A stretch of 64,000 bases of DNA from Cristatella mucedo (GCA_009760855.2 WPIO01000010.1:7582501-7646500); one strand, 5' to 3'; counted from the stretch's first letter, positions 22,332 to 34,916 are shown. Made by a program: numbers and translations. Notes: generated by a model not told the origin, from the letters alone.

Positions 22332-23733
22332 TCCAGTCTCGCATTCACTGCCTGGCTATTGTAATTAAATTGAAATTAATAATCGTCAGCAAGCACGTGC
22401 ATTGCAGAGCATCCTCATTGGCCGTGCCTATAATTTGAACTCGTTGTATATCCCAGATATGGTTTGAAGACATAGCATAAAATATGCCTTCGCAACAGTT
22501 GTCTGTTAAAAAGACACATCGACATGTGGCCAGGGCAGAGTGCAGCAGAGCCTGTGGTATGATTGCTGCCAAAATATGGTACGGGCAACGGCATCGACCG
22601 TCTTTTCATGCAACGTCGGCCTTTTCGAATCGCATCGCAGAACCAACTTGCTATGTACGCACGAGTTAGCTTACCGCACCTCGTCTCGGCGAGTGACACG
22701 AACAGGGCTAGCCAAAGATCTTACCTGGGATAGACAGAGAGAACGAAAAGTACAGACTAAGAGACGTTCTTCGGTTTATTTTCTACCGAGAGCTGAACGT
22801 GGCCAAAGTGAATGTTGGAATCTGTATATCATTTGAAAAATTGCCATGCCTTGAACGAGCATACACGAAGCCAGACTACCGGCACCGTTTATTTTCGTTA
22901 GGCAGTGGAACAGCATCAGCGTCCCGTCCTTAGCACGCGTCCAGGCAAAGCACGTGGCAGTCAGCTAATCCGGAATAATGATCATCTTCCTCCCTCAACC
23001 CTAGGGCAGTTTTTCGTCAGTGTCAGAGCAAAGCAGCCACAATTTCCTGGATTTTCCTTTCTTATGGGCAAATGCAAACGGTTCACTTTGATTAAATTTG
23101 GCAAGTGGCTCTCCTTCACTACTCCCGTGCATTGGCAGTGTACCTTCATGCCTTTACTCTTACGAAAGTCTGCCGGAAACCACCAAGCCCAGCAGAGCCT
23201 CACTTCTGCAAAGCAGCACCAGCGCAGCAACTCGCAGATAGCAAACCGACTAATGTGTGCGACCGTGCTCACCCGTGCAGCAGCAGCAGCACGGGGAGGG
23301 CAGCAGGCAAGAGCAGCCGCCAGTGACATGCTCCCCGCCCAGAGGCGGTGAAGAAAGCAATCAAGGCGGGCAAGCGCGTGCAAGCTCTGCCGGGCCTAGC
23401 TCGTCCACGAAGACGCTTGGAGCGCGAACACTCGAGAGCAAATGCCAATCATCAGCTGCCAGCAGTCAGCGGATGCAGGGGAAGGAGAAACAGGTGATGC
23501 GCGATAACGAGGCTCGCGCGTCAGCGCCTGTTCCACGAGGCGAAATGGAGGGGGCATAACACTAAGAAAATGCAGCGCACGCCAACGTACCTTCGGGAGG
23601 GGCAGCCGAATTCCGCTCTGCTAATGGATAATCCACAGGCGGCACATTAGAAATTTTAGGCTAACACGCATGAGCGCACAAACACGCTACCGTGTGGTCA
23701 GTTTTGACGAGGCCCCACCAAGGGTCGATTAAG

Positions 23734-23766
23734 GTTAGCGGTTAGGTTAGGTTAAGGTTAGGTTTG
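23734..23766. repeat. GGTTA-rich telomere-like repeat
   Basis: Degenerate GGTTA/GGTTAG units in a row, directly next to the 3' end of a LINE-A copy. Could be an insertion site or an unusual LINE tail. Too short to call an interstitial telomere. Confidence 0.5.
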
Positions 23767-23779
23767 GCTTATGTATGCA

Positions 23780-24025
23780 TGTATCTCCGGCTGTAAGTCC
23801 ACAAAGCCACAAAGACTATGTTGGTGTTGCACAGGAGAGTTTTGCATAGCGCATTCACAGCCTAAGCGGCTTTCGGTACGCATTCGGTAGCCAACAGACT
23901 TCATTTCACGCAACAAAGAGAAAGTGAGAAGCATAGCAGAGTCAGGAGAACAGTTGAGGTAGTGAGTAGCATGGAAGTAGCAGCTCAGGACGGCTGGAAA
24001 GGATGAGCCAAAGTCGGCAGCATAA
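23780..24025 (-). mobile_element. LINE-A 3' end fragment
   Basis: Good copy of the LINE-A 3' block on -, close to those at 0.9 and 57.7 kb. Lies about 150 bp downstream of the PDPK1 catalytic-loop exon in transcription order. Confidence 0.85.
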
Positions 24026-24168
24026 AAGTGACAAGCAGCTCCGGTGGGTAAAATAAACAGCTATGCTGAAGTGAAAACCAGTGGGATGCACAACAGACAG
24101 CTAGCTGCTGCAGGGCGGACTGTCGCTGCTGCTGGCGCCACCACTGCCACTGTCGCAGCTGACGATAC

Positions 24169-24269
24169 CTAAACTCGACATCTTCTCATTCACCATCTTG
24201 GCCGATCCAAAGTCGGTGAGCCTGATGTGCATGTCTTTACTGAGGAGTACGTTCTCTGGCTTCAGATCT
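24169..24269 (-). CDS. PDPK1: PDPK1 exon (catalytic loop and DFG)
   Basis: A 101-bp exon with acceptor CTCTCTGTAG. Its first base completes Arg of HR-D. It encodes DLKPENVLLSKDMHIRLTDF then GSAKMVNEKMSSL. It carries the catalytic Asp and Asn of HRDLKPEN and the magnesium-binding DFG. The donor TTAG|GTATCG leaves phase 1, matching the next exon at 17661. The frame stays open for about 19 further codons of Ser/Gly-rich sequence past this donor, so a longer exon form is possible; some insect PDPK1 proteins have a long insert at the same place. Confidence 0.93.
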
Positions 24270-24944
24270 CTACAGAGAGGCGCACATCACATCAGTCCAC
24301 AAACGGATGGAACGAGAGCGGCCCCTCTCCAGAGCAGAGTGATAGCAGGACAGCAGAACGCCTAAGAGCCACCTTGTACTGGCTGGCTGCCATAGTCGAG
24401 AGGCCAACCAGCAGGGCCAATACTGCACTAATTAACACAGGGAATGGCTGGGAGCCCGTAACAAGCCGATACTAGGTTTATCTCCACGTGAAAAAGCAAC
24501 CAACGAGCAGATAAAGTATCCGATAAATGTGCAGGTAGGTTCCATAAATATGCCATACCAGCATGCACGTGACATTTTTGAAAATGCTAGCGTCCGAAGG
24601 CCATCTGCGGTGGGACATGGTAGAGAAAATATTTCTGCCTGGTGAGACACATTGCACAGCCTTTGCGTTCTGAGCCTATCCTGGTCTATCGACCGAGACT
24701 CATCGGGACCGCCACGCCCTTCTGATCCCAACACGAAGCCTGAAGCTTTAGGCTTCGAATGAGTGACCGGAGTGCTCGAGCCGAACCGACATGTACTCTT
24801 ACTGGCTGAAGTTCCAGGATGGTTTTTTAAAATGCAATGGGAGGGGTGCCGAGCTGCAACCGCTAGAGGCCGCACAACTGCATCTGCTGCTGGACCAGTG
24901 CAGGTCTAGGCGGGTGCGAGATGACAAAGCATGATTAGCGCACT

Positions 24945-25085
24945 AAGCGATCTTAATCTCTATCCAGGCGCTTCAAATATGCAGCAAGGCTCGAGTCCCC
25001 CACAACCTCGGTCATCAAATGTATACACCTTGACCTCGGTCTATTAAAGGCAAGCATCTTAATCCCTGGGGGCCAAACCAGGGAG
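24945..25085 (-). mobile_element. SINE-2 copy
   Basis: On +, the tail AGCGATCTTAATCTCTATCC and AGGCGCTTC precede the antisense tRNA-like head with GGCTCGAG and ACCTCGGTCATCAAATG. Same order as at 28.4 and 42.7 kb. Confidence 0.75.
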
Positions 25086-25263
25086 CCGACATTCAAGTTG
25101 ACTGGCACCCCTGAATGGCAAATGCATATGCAGCTAGCTTTCAAGCAGTAACTTGAAAATGCAAAACTACCGATGGCTTCTTGGGGGTGGGACTGGAAAC
25201 AAAATAATTTTGCCTCGACCTTGGCAGACAGGATAGCCATCACTCTCTGCTTTGGAGAGTGTG

Positions 25264-25397
25264 GAGCTCAGGGTTAAAGTTCTTGCACTTTACGACCGAG
25301 GTCGTGGGTTCGGGTCCTGCAGTGGAAAAAGAATTGCCTGCTGAAAGCTGCAAAGGTTCTTCTGCAGCTATATAAACAGGCTTTTGAATCAGCGTAT
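25264..25397 (+). mobile_element. SINE-1-like copy on +
   Basis: Forward copy with GACCGAGGTCGTGGGTTCGG (variable arm and B box) followed by a diverged body and ACAGGCTTTTGAATCAGC. It is one of the few + copies among SINE-1 elements here. Confidence 0.65.
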
Positions 25398-25605
25398 CTT
25401 TATACTTTCTTACTCAAAGATTTATGGCTTTGATTTGAAAAAAGAACCAGTCCAAGTCACACGGTCTTTGCATAACTTCTGATGTCAAAGTTATGAATAC
25501 TATCCAAGGTTATGCATACTAACTCCATCATTTAAGGCACGATTCCTTGATTATTAGCTCCTGACACAAAAAAGGCTGGAGAAAGACTCAGACAGGCAGT
25601 GGAGA

Positions 25606-25608
<3 letters not shown>

Positions 25609-25675
<67 letters not shown>
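25609..25675. repeat. GA microsatellite
   Basis: Nearly pure GA run of about 65 bp in a PDPK1 intron. Confidence 0.95.
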
Positions 25676-25677
<2 letters not shown>

Positions 25678-25827
25678 TAATGCCTTGCCCTGGGCCGACC
25701 CTCAATTCAAATTCACCATCGAGGTCACCCCCATGATGGCCAAAGATCGTGACCTTTTGCTAAGAGCTTTCACCACTGCTGTACATAACTGCTCCATGTA
25801 AACTCACACATGCAAGCATGCACGTGC

Positions 25828-25853
25828 ACACACACACACACACACACACACAC
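25828..25853. repeat. CA microsatellite
   Basis: Short CA run followed by a C tract. Confidence 0.85.
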
Positions 25854-26232
25854 CCCCCCAGGGTAAGGCACAGTCTACTGGTTCTTGCCAAGCTCTCAAC
25901 ATCAATGCAGGCTCTTGTATGAGACACAAAAACCGGAAGCATTGCAAGACCTTAACCAATCTTCAACAGCTGGGCATTCGGCTTCGGAATTGTCGCAAAG
26001 AAGTATGGTCAAAAGCTCGCAGCAGGACCAAGGACACTGACCTCGGAGAGGTAGGCATGAGCAGCAAACCACGGCTAACTACTGCAGCCACCCCCCCTGC
26101 CCCATTACTTGCACACACAGGCGACCGGCTACTTCAGCTGGCTGTTGTGTGCAGGGCACTGGATGGTAGCACATCAAAGTTCCGTGGAATCTAGAGACAA
26201 AATAGCAGCAGCGGAGCAGGCAGGGCGCTCAC

Positions 26233-26377
26233 CTGTGAATAATGCCGATACTGTACAGATGCTCCAAGGCGACTGCGATCTCGGCCGAGTAGAAGCGAGT
26301 GCTCTCCACGTCGAAAGCGCTCAGCAGCCTGATGTAGTGCAGCAGCTCCCCGTTGGGCTCGTAGCTCAGCACAAAGT
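26233..26377 (-). CDS. PDPK1: PDPK1 exon (kinase subdomains V-VIa)
   Basis: A 145-bp exon, acceptor ATATATGTCAG, donor CACAG|GTGAGC. The first two bases complete Tyr. It encodes FVLSYEPNGELLHYIRLLSA then FDVESTRFYSAEIAVALEHL and YSIGIIHR. This is the hinge, helix D and helix E up to the HR of the catalytic loop (human FGLSYAKNGELLKYIRKIGS...GIIHR). Confidence 0.96.
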
Positions 26378-26584
26378 CTGACATATATCCGCACTAAGGA
26401 TGCGAACTGCGCCACCGAGACCGGCATTCACACCCGCCAAGCTGCTCTCGTGACTCCACTGCGACAACGGCTGGTGGAGGTGCTCTGCAATGTGGGGCGG
26501 CGCTACAACGCGGCTGCCTGACAGAGTCAGGAGCACTGACAAAGCACGACACCTTAGAAGGAGCTGCGAGCCAATAAAGGATAC

Positions 26585-26731
26585 AGAGTCTTTGGGGATC
26601 TTGGAACGTTGCATATAGCTTCACGAAGAACGGGTGACCGTGCCGACCCAGCAACTCAAATATATTTTTCTCCCGCATGACGTATTCTTGTTTCTGTTCT
26701 TTAATCATTTGCTGCTTTTCCAAGACCTTGA
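26585..26731 (-). CDS. PDPK1: PDPK1 exon (helix C, subdomains III-IV)
   Basis: A 147-bp exon, acceptor TTGTTGCAG, donor CTCT|GTATCC. Together with the last base of the previous exon it supplies the ATP-binding lysine in AIKVLEK. Then KQQMIKEQKQEYVMREKNIF carries the helix C glutamate, followed by HPFFVKLYATFQDPQRL. Human PDPK1 has HPFFVKLYFTFQDDEKL. One extra His-Gly appears before HPFF (GRHGHPFF versus RLDHPFF). Confidence 0.96.
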
Positions 26732-28387
26732 CTGCAACAAGATACCAGTGATGTTCATAATCTATTAATGCATTCAATCTATGCTGCAACCGGAAGGAAA
26801 AGACCACCTAATGAGATGCAAGTGGTGCTCTTGCAGAATATTTTGAGGAAAAGCCGAGCTCTGTAATCGAGAGAATGAACGACCTGTACTACTTTTGCAC
26901 AGGTTTTGCAAAATAGCCAAAACCTAGCAGAAGATGTTAAGGTCCTGCAACTGTGTGTGCTCTTTAGCTTACGCTGTGCATACATATGTATCACTGTGCA
27001 AAAGTGAGCATGCATGAGCATATGTGCGCAAGTTTCTCACAACGTCAAGATGGCGCAGCTCCGACCAAGCAGCTCACTAACAGGCCCCAATGCAGGCGCC
27101 CACGCTGCAGCAGATGGCCTAAATAGCTGAGCCATTAAATGTCAATCGACTACAACCGCATACCAGCAGAGCGCTCAGAGCTTGTTCAGACTTGCATGCC
27201 AGCCTCAAGCCTCCTCACACTTCACACCACATGACTACCCCCACCCCTACCACAGTGGCTAGGTACCGGCTCACTAGCCATGTAGTGTCAGTGCTACAAT
27301 GCAGGGGTGGTGACAGAGCCACACTGTCAACAGTTGCTGTGTCACCACGGATGAAGAAAGAACACTTTCTGAACAAGATTATAAGGTACAACCAGCAAGT
27401 ACGTTTAGACACAAAGCTAGGGTTTGAAGCAGGTCGATTAAGAAAGCCAAATGCTATTGAGCTATAAATAGCTACAGAGGTTACTTGAAAGAGGCACTTT
27501 CCTTCAGTAAGTGATCAAAGGACGCATCTCATCTGGTCTCGATAGCCGTATCTGGGCCTCCAATGCCACATGCAGGTACCGCAATTTGCTTTATGCCCAA
27601 TTATGCACCAGGCTTCTCATGGTGCAGTCCGTTCAAATGACTCGAGCTGTTTAGATGTTCCTCTAATATACCTCAAAGCTTTCAGAGACCGTAGCTTCAG
27701 TTCGCTTACTAAACAAAGCATGGATACTGCACCGCTTGATCGTTAGCTGCCAAGGCATTACGTAGGTGACGACGCAGAAATGGAACCGAATTTCAATCTA
27801 AATTCCCACAGGGAGCCATGCTCCGCCGGCTGCACGAGCAAGCGAAGTCGCGCAAGAGTGTGCATCCTGTCATGCTTGCTGGTCGCGCCTGGTGTGAAGG
27901 GCAGTCAATAGAGAGCAAACCGTCGTCATATCCGAATAGAAACTTTGCCGATGGCTGACCGCCAGGGCGTGGCACGCACAACTGTCTGTCGGATGGCACC
28001 AACAAAGCCGATAGGCGGCGGTGAGTCACTCATGGGCCCGAAGGGTATCGCTTAAGCGTGCGTGCACAGCAGCTTGCTGTTCAGATGATCGACAAACTTT
28101 GCAAGTCGCTCCCTGACACAAGCGGCAGCACATCGACAGGAGCACTGCCCCACCAGTGAATGTTTGCTAGGTTTTTTAAATCCCTGTGGTGAGACTTTTA
28201 AAATAAAAAAAAAAGGATCTACGACGAAACCCGTCTCATTCATAAGCTGCCGGACGGCACCGAGCCACACAGAGAAGAGCGCCCCTGCTGCCCACGGCTT
28301 GCAGCCACTGTGGTGTGACGTCAGCCTAAGCCACGGATGGAAACCGAGCAGCATCACTCGGGCCAACCGATGAGGATATAAAAAAAT

Positions 28388-28527
28388 ATAATTCATATTG
28401 TATAGCGCCCCAAGAGAACTTAATCTCTATTCAGGCGCTTTACATATGCCTCGGGGCTCGAGCCCACGACCTCAGCGCCAGACCTTGGCCGGGGCGAGCG
28501 CCTTAACCGCTGGACCAATCCAGCTCG
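28388..28527 (-). mobile_element. SINE-2 copy, well preserved
   Basis: On +, ATTCATATTGTATAGCGCCC opens the tail, followed by AGAACTTAATCTCTATTCAG and GGCGCTTTACA, then the antisense tRNA-like head ending CTGGACCAATCCAG. The GCGCC/GGCGC pair can form the tail hairpin. Confidence 0.85.
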
Positions 28528-29105
28528 AGGAATGCATAGTCGCCCGAGAAAAGAAGATGACACAGCAGGAGAGCAATAAGAAGGCTCGCAAGCCAAACCA
28601 GGCGCCATCCCTCCGAGTATCGGAAAAAGCACTGCAGCGCTAGCGGTTCCCTCGGGGCACTCATTGCCAACATTCGCAATTGCACGGCTGCAGTCTTTCT
28701 CACATTTTGAAGGACGATGAAACTGCTCGCTAACGATGGGCAAACTTGGCGGAGCTCAGAAATCGGAAAGTCAAAACTTCAAAAGCTCGGCCCACACATC
28801 TCCAGTGGAGCCTTCGTGCAATCTGGGTGTCCTGTTCTAAAAAGTGGCCATTCATTGTGCGGCTCGTGCATTCATGCTTTAATGTGTGACAGCATGTGCT
28901 GGAGCCACAGAGGTGATCGGGATTCAGGGAATCAATTCAGACTACAAGAGAAACTTAAAAAACTTTCAAAGCAACAAATAACAAACATGGCCTGTTAAGC
29001 AATCTCAGTGCCTTCATGGCCCATGAAGATGAGGTGCTTATAAACAGGCACATAGGTAAACATATCTGATTGCATGCAAATGACAGTCACAGTCAACGAA
29101 CTCAC

Positions 29106-29148
29106 TTGCAAATTCACGACCACTGATAAATTCTTTGGCCAAGAAAAC
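29106..29148 (-). CDS. PDPK1: PDPK1 micro-exon (end of glycine loop to VAIK)
   Basis: A 43-bp exon, acceptor TTTTTTATAG, donor GCAA|GTGAGT. It encodes VFLAKEFISGREFA plus the first base of Ile. It begins in phase 0 after GEGSFST and ends in phase 1 before the exon at 26731. The join therefore reads GEGSFST-VFLAKEFISGREFA-IKVLEK, the expected beta2-beta3 turn (human VVLARELATSREYAIKILEK). It is too short for ORF-length detection. Confidence 0.93.
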
Positions 29149-29872
29149 CTATAAAAAATGTAGCAGCAGCCATTACCTAATGGGGTGCACATTATTAACT
29201 GCAGCAATGCCATGCACATGGTAGCACCGAAGCTAAGGTCACTAACAAGCTGTTACACAGCAACAGAAGAACAACATTTAAATGGGTTTGCCATGAGCCA
29301 TGACCCCTTCCGCCATCCAGCAGTCGAGTGTGTGACATGCCAGTGGGCCGTCCAAGTTATGCAATGTCACTGGCATGTACCCAAAAGAAGTTACACAGCT
29401 TTATAATCAGGTAGTAAACGTACTAATAGGGTTAATAACAGTAAGACTTTATTAATATATTGCTATCGGGCTGACCAGCATTTGTAACATGAAGGGATTA
29501 CAGGTATTGCTCGTCGTTGGCTTCTCACTGTGTGTGCATCGCATGCAAGCTCCAATTGGTGAAGGCCTCAAAGGCACTAACAGTACATTAAGGCACGTGA
29601 CTCTTACTTCTCACTAGGAATCATAGCCTCCAGGAATTCAAGTTATATCATAAAACAGAGGCCCAAAAGGCCAGCTAGGTGATGTCACACCTCCGGCGAG
29701 GATCTGGTTAAAAGCTCTACAAAGCACGGACAAGACCTTTCTACAAGGACGACTCTACTTTGCCACAAGGACTGGTGACAAACTTAGAGGGGGAGAATGA
29801 GATAGAGAGCAAGACCGAAACAAACCGCCGGATAGAGCAGGCATATAGGCAGAGATCGACAGATAGAGAGCA

Positions 29873-29892
29873 GAGAGAGAGAGAGAGAGAGA

Positions 29893-29974
<82 letters not shown>
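29873..29974. repeat. GA microsatellite, about 100 bp
   Basis: Long GA run with a few interruptions near the left end. Arg/Glu frames on + and Leu/Ser frames on - are artefacts. Confidence 0.95.
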
Positions 29975-29977
<3 letters not shown>

Positions 29978-32035
29978 GAAAGGGAGAGCCCACAGAGATG
30001 CCTCTGGGAGTCTTTCCTTGAAGCTATGACCAGAGCCGCACTGACCTAATTGCCCCAGCAAGCTGGAGAGCACAGAGCACACAGCTGGTGAGTGCCATGC
30101 TTTGGCAGCAGACGATCGGTCGAGACAACGCCCACCACAACCCTTTGGCAGCCTAAACCTGCTCATACTGGTGGGTCGGGCCCACTAAAGGCAGGCACTT
30201 AGCATGTAAATTTAAAGCCAGCTTCCAACCGGAAGCTAGACTTGCGCACGGCGCTGCATAACTCGCTGGTAAGACCACTAGAATTCACAACAGTTAGCAG
30301 TCCAACTCAAATACATGATAGGATGTCGACGGCCAGAACATGCATCCATTGAAAACGGATAAGCAATTTTAACACAGTCAATAGAGCCAGCTGCAGTTTT
30401 GCACTATCAGCAAATAGCTTCTATAGAAACACACACACGCACACATAAGGAGAAAGCGGGCAGGTGCGTGCATGCGTGCTTGCATATGAGTGTGTTGCTG
30501 TGTGTGTGCATGCATGCAGTGCACGAGCAAGTGTGAGTTAGGGAGTCAGACAGAGAAGTGCGATCGAGAGATATAGGCGCACTCGAGTGATTCACTATAT
30601 AGGGTAGATTTTAGCTAACAAACTACCTCCCCATGATGTCAGCAGCACCATGATTGGCATCAAATTATCGAGGGGTGCTACTAAAATGTGTACTAAATCA
30701 GTGCAATCTCAAGCTTCAGGCAGCCAGTATTTATAGTCAAAACGTCCAGCCAGAGGTGCAGAAGCCCTACTTTCGGCACAATTTTTAGTCACCAGTTGCA
30801 GAAGGGATGCAGGCGATAAGAAGCCAGCCACCCTTGGAGCAGCAGCTCACAACAAAAACAGCCCGATTGTCGATCCAGTGTCCTACAACCGGACTTGGCA
30901 TGCAGCCATGGCGATGGTGGTTCATAAAGCAGCAGCCTAAGCCGGCTGAACCCGGACAAGTCCGAGCACTTCATCAGAAACCAATGACTGTACGCCTGCT
31001 TTCTATATCAGTCAATCGTACAAATCCCAGTTGCACAATTGTGCACCAAGTGCTGCTCATCTCAGACTCGCTAGAGATGCCAAACGGCCGTTTCCCGAGG
31101 TAGCCCAGATCTAAGGAATCAGTAGCTTCGGCAGCATGGATGGGGCAGTAGAGAGGCAAGACGATCCAGGCAGGGTCTCCTGGGTCGGATGCTGCCCTGC
31201 TGCGTGCCGGCTGCACCTGTGGTCCGATGGCCACAGGGGGGGGGGGGCCGCCACAGACAGAATCAGCGGCTCAGGCTGCAGTGGCAAACAACAGCATCTT
31301 GAAAAATTCCCGGAATATGCCAGGAAATGTAAGATGAGAAACAAATGACAGAGCAGCTCTTGCAATCAATCTCTAGCCACAGAGCACTTTTGCTCTGACA
31401 TCTTCCTCTTCCGAAGACGAGCCTGCTCTTAGCGCTTTCCTTAGCCTGCACGCCAGCCTGCTGCCCCATCTAGTGTGCAATCGTAGAGAGCAGTGTAGGT
31501 GGCAGGAGAAGCAGGCAGGCGTCGACCCCACCAGCGATGCACGGTGGGTCGGCATCTTTATGCACGCGCTCAGCTCGGCACGTGCTGCGGAAGCGCTGCC
31601 CGGAGGCTAGCAGTGACAGCTACCGCTTGACTGCCGAGCTCACGGGTGCCATTGGCTGCAGGATTAAGCTTACGCTGCAGAGGCACCGACTAGACCTAAA
31701 ATTGGAACGAGCAGATGGTGCAGCTACTATGTAGCTCCACAGTCTTCGTTGTTGTTTCGATGCTTAAGAATGGATGAGACGGCAACGACAGCAGAGCTAA
31801 TCTGCGCCGGAGCGGAAAATGCTTTGCTGCACATCAATACGGCCGGCAGGGGTGTAGCCAAGAATTAGCTGTGGAAGAGGCTAAACCTTGACCCTGCCGT
31901 GGCAGAGGGGGATCTGCCAGGGCGACTGAATGGCCTCGGTGGCTCGAGGTGCCCGAACCTGCTTACCAGCACCTCACGACAGCTGGTGACATTCCAGGAC
32001 ACATAGCTCGCAGGACAGTAAAACGAATAAAAATA

Positions 32036-32166
32036 AGCCGATTCAACAGCCTCATTTATACGGGAGCAGAAGAGTCATAATGGCTATCACCTCCGCTTGC
32101 TGTGAGCAAGGTGGTGATGGCCGTTAAGGCTCTTTGCTGCTACATAAACGAGGCTGTTGAATAAGC
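32036..32166. mobile_element. Inverted pair of SINE-1 ends (hairpin)
   Basis: The left arm has GATTCAACAGCCTCATTTAT, then AGAGTCATAATGGCTATCAC. The right arm carries the same blocks in reverse (GTGATGGCCGTTAAGGCTCT, then AACGAGGCTGTTGAATAAGC). The arms are about 60 bp each with only a few bases between them. Neither arm has the tRNA-like head. Confidence 0.8.
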
Positions 32167-33112
32167 TAACCTTTACATTTTAACGTTAGGCATGAAAAGC
32201 AAATTAACTTTTTTGGCAATTTCTAGTAGGCTTAAAAAGATGCGCGGTTTTCAAATAATAGTTCTGGAGCACCATGAGAACACGGCAAAATAAGGATTGC
32301 TTTTAATGTGCCATGCATCGCCTCTCCAAAAAAAGCATCCTAACGACTGTGCCGGCCACTTCTTCTGGGATAGTCAAGGTTTGAGACAGCTGGCTTTGCA
32401 TTAGCGAAGACTTAGGCCAGGTTCGAGCTGGTTCGAGATTTTGCAAGGAATCGATAGTGCATATGGAGAAAAAACAGCCAGCTACACTTTCCAATGAAAA
32501 AGGGAGCTGCGAACCGTATAAAGCTGCTACAGAAGTTTGACAAGTACCCGGGATGCCAAAAGCACTGTGATATATCCATTGAGATTATGAGAAGGTCGAC
32601 CACTTAAAAACAAACATTTGACAAACTGAGCGAGTTATTACCAAAGAAATTCTTAAAAGGAATTACTTATTTCTCTGTCAGAAAACGTTGTTGGGTGATT
32701 GTTTTCTATTGCATCATCGATTTCTTGTATAGTTTCGAACCATGTCAGGCCTATGTGAAAGCTCAGATGACATGCTTCGAACCTGTCCGTGCGAGCATAT
32801 CTGCTTCACCTTTGCTGCTCAGTCCTCCCTCCGATCTGTCATCACTGGTAGATTGCTACAACACGACACTAGCCGACACGCTCGACGAGTTTGCACCTTT
32901 GACATAGCGCACTGTGCGCCCCCCGCCCAGACGGCCTATGGTTTACCACAGACATTAAACTAGCCAAGTCTACTAAACGAAAGCTTGAAAAGGCATACAA
33001 AAGATCCGGACTAACTGTCCATCGACAGGCATATGAAGACTACTGTAGGTCGTACCAATCGATCCTAGCAAAGGCTAAGTCTAGCTTCTATAGAAACATT
33101 GTTGAATCACAG

Positions 33113-34018
33113 ATGCACAATCCAAAAATGCTGATGTCGACAATAAACCATCTCCTCAACCGTTCCCAGGTTAGCTCGTTACCTGATGATCCTTGTGATG
33201 ATCTAGCCGATCGCTTCTCTCGATTCTTTGTGCAGAAGATAGACAAGATCAGGGAATCCATCCCTGCGATGACAACCTTCCCACTAGAATGCTGTTCCTC
33301 GGTTCCTGGCTGCGCCTCAATGTCTGCATTTAAACAGGTCACTAGTGATGTAGTCCTAAAGCTCGTATCTCAATCAAAGAAGACAACAAGTCCACTGGAC
33401 CCTATTCCCACTGTCCTGCTCCTACGTTGCATTGATCTGCTGCTGCCATGCATAACCAACATCATTAATATGTCATTAGCCTCAGGTCAGGTCCCAGCAC
33501 CTTTCAAAAAAGCTGTAGTCAGGCCACTTCTCAAGAAAGCTACACTAGACCAAGAGAACTTAAGCAACTACCGCCCAGTCTCCCTTCTACCATTCCTATC
33601 AAAGACACTGGAACGGGTCGTGGCAGACCAGCTGAACTCGTATATCGAAACCTCACACCTTGCTAGTAAGTTCCAGTCTGGCTTTAGAGCTAATCACTCC
33701 ACAGAGTCAGCATTGCTTCGGGTATACAACGACCTACTTAGGAATGCAGACATGGGCAGAGTGTCTCTTCTTGTTTTGCTCGATCTTTCGGCAGCTTTTG
33801 ATACCATCGATCACAAAGTACTTCTAGAGCGCCTCTCATCTCGCCTGGGCATCACTGGCACTGCTCTGCAGTGGTTCAGGTCCTATCTCAGTGGGAGACT
33901 CCAGAGTGTTGACGTGAATGGACAAAGATCATCTGAAGTACCTCTGAAATATGGAGTACCTCAGGGCTCTGTGCTAGGTCCGGTCCTTTTCACCGTTTAT
34001 ACTCTCCCCTCTCGCTGA
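33113..34018 (+). pseudogene. LINE-B reverse transcriptase ORF, first part
   Basis: An open frame of 301 codons from the connection region through motifs A and B, ending at TGA just after GPVLFTVYT. The next frame continues the same protein after a one-base shift. Upstream codons (for example LVDCYNTTLADTLDEFAPLT at about 32850) are in other frames or behind stops, so the ORF is not intact. The few lesions suggest a fairly young copy. Confidence 0.85.
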
Positions 34019-34019
34019 T

Positions 34020-34916
34020 GTGATTGCCAAGCACAATCTAGGCTTTCACTTCTATGCGGATGACACTCAGTTGTACCTTTGCTTTGATCCCTCCCAGCCT
34101 TCGAGCACCTCAAATTCTCTCAACTCACTTGCTGCATGCATTGATGACATCCGATCATGGATGGCAGCAAACTTTCTAAAACTAAACGATGATAAAACTA
34201 ACTTACTAGTTATGGGCAAACCTAGTGTTATTCAGAAATTGGAAAGGCCGACTTTCAAAATTGGCTCTGCCAGCATATCTTCAGTTGCATCAGCTCGAAA
34301 TCTAGGTGTCATATTCCAAAGCGACCTCTCGTTAGACGACCACATCAGCTCCACAGTCAAATCAGCCTATTTTCAGCTTCATAACATTGCTAAAATTAGG
34401 GCTTGTTTAGATAAGGATACCACGTCCAAGTTGGTCCATGCATTCGTGACATCTCGTCTCGACTTCTGCAACTCACCGCTTAGTGGCCTACCAGCATGTG
34501 CGATCAGGCGATTGCAGCTGGTGCAAAACTCTGCAGCTAGGCTTGTCTGTCGTGAGCGTCGCAGTTGCCACATTACTCCACTTCTCGCCGACCTGCACTG
34601 GTTACCAGTCAAGCAACGGATTGACTTCAAGGTTTTGTCGCTCACTTTTAGGTCTCTTCATTCTATGGCTCCAGCCTATCTTTCAGATATACTACCCCAT
34701 CAGGCAAAGCATCGTACCACTCGCTTTTCGGAATCCAACAGTCTAGAAATACCTCGTACAAACCTTAAATCCTTTGGAGACCGTGCATTTAGCTCGTATG
34801 CTCCCACAGCCTGGAACTCCCTCCCGACCTGCATCAGAACATCCCCTGACCTGACCACATTTAAAAGAAACTTAAAAACATACCTATTTAGGACAGCATT
34901 TAGTGGGTCCTTGTGA
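34020..34916 (+). pseudogene. LINE-B reverse transcriptase ORF, second part
   Basis: An open frame of 298 codons with the YADD catalytic motif near its start, the thumb region, and the conserved C-terminal domain ending in FKRNLKTYLFRTAFSGSL. Stops at TGA 12-15 bases before the 3' untranslated region. The Met start is incidental; this is the continuation of the 33113-34018 frame. Confidence 0.88.
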
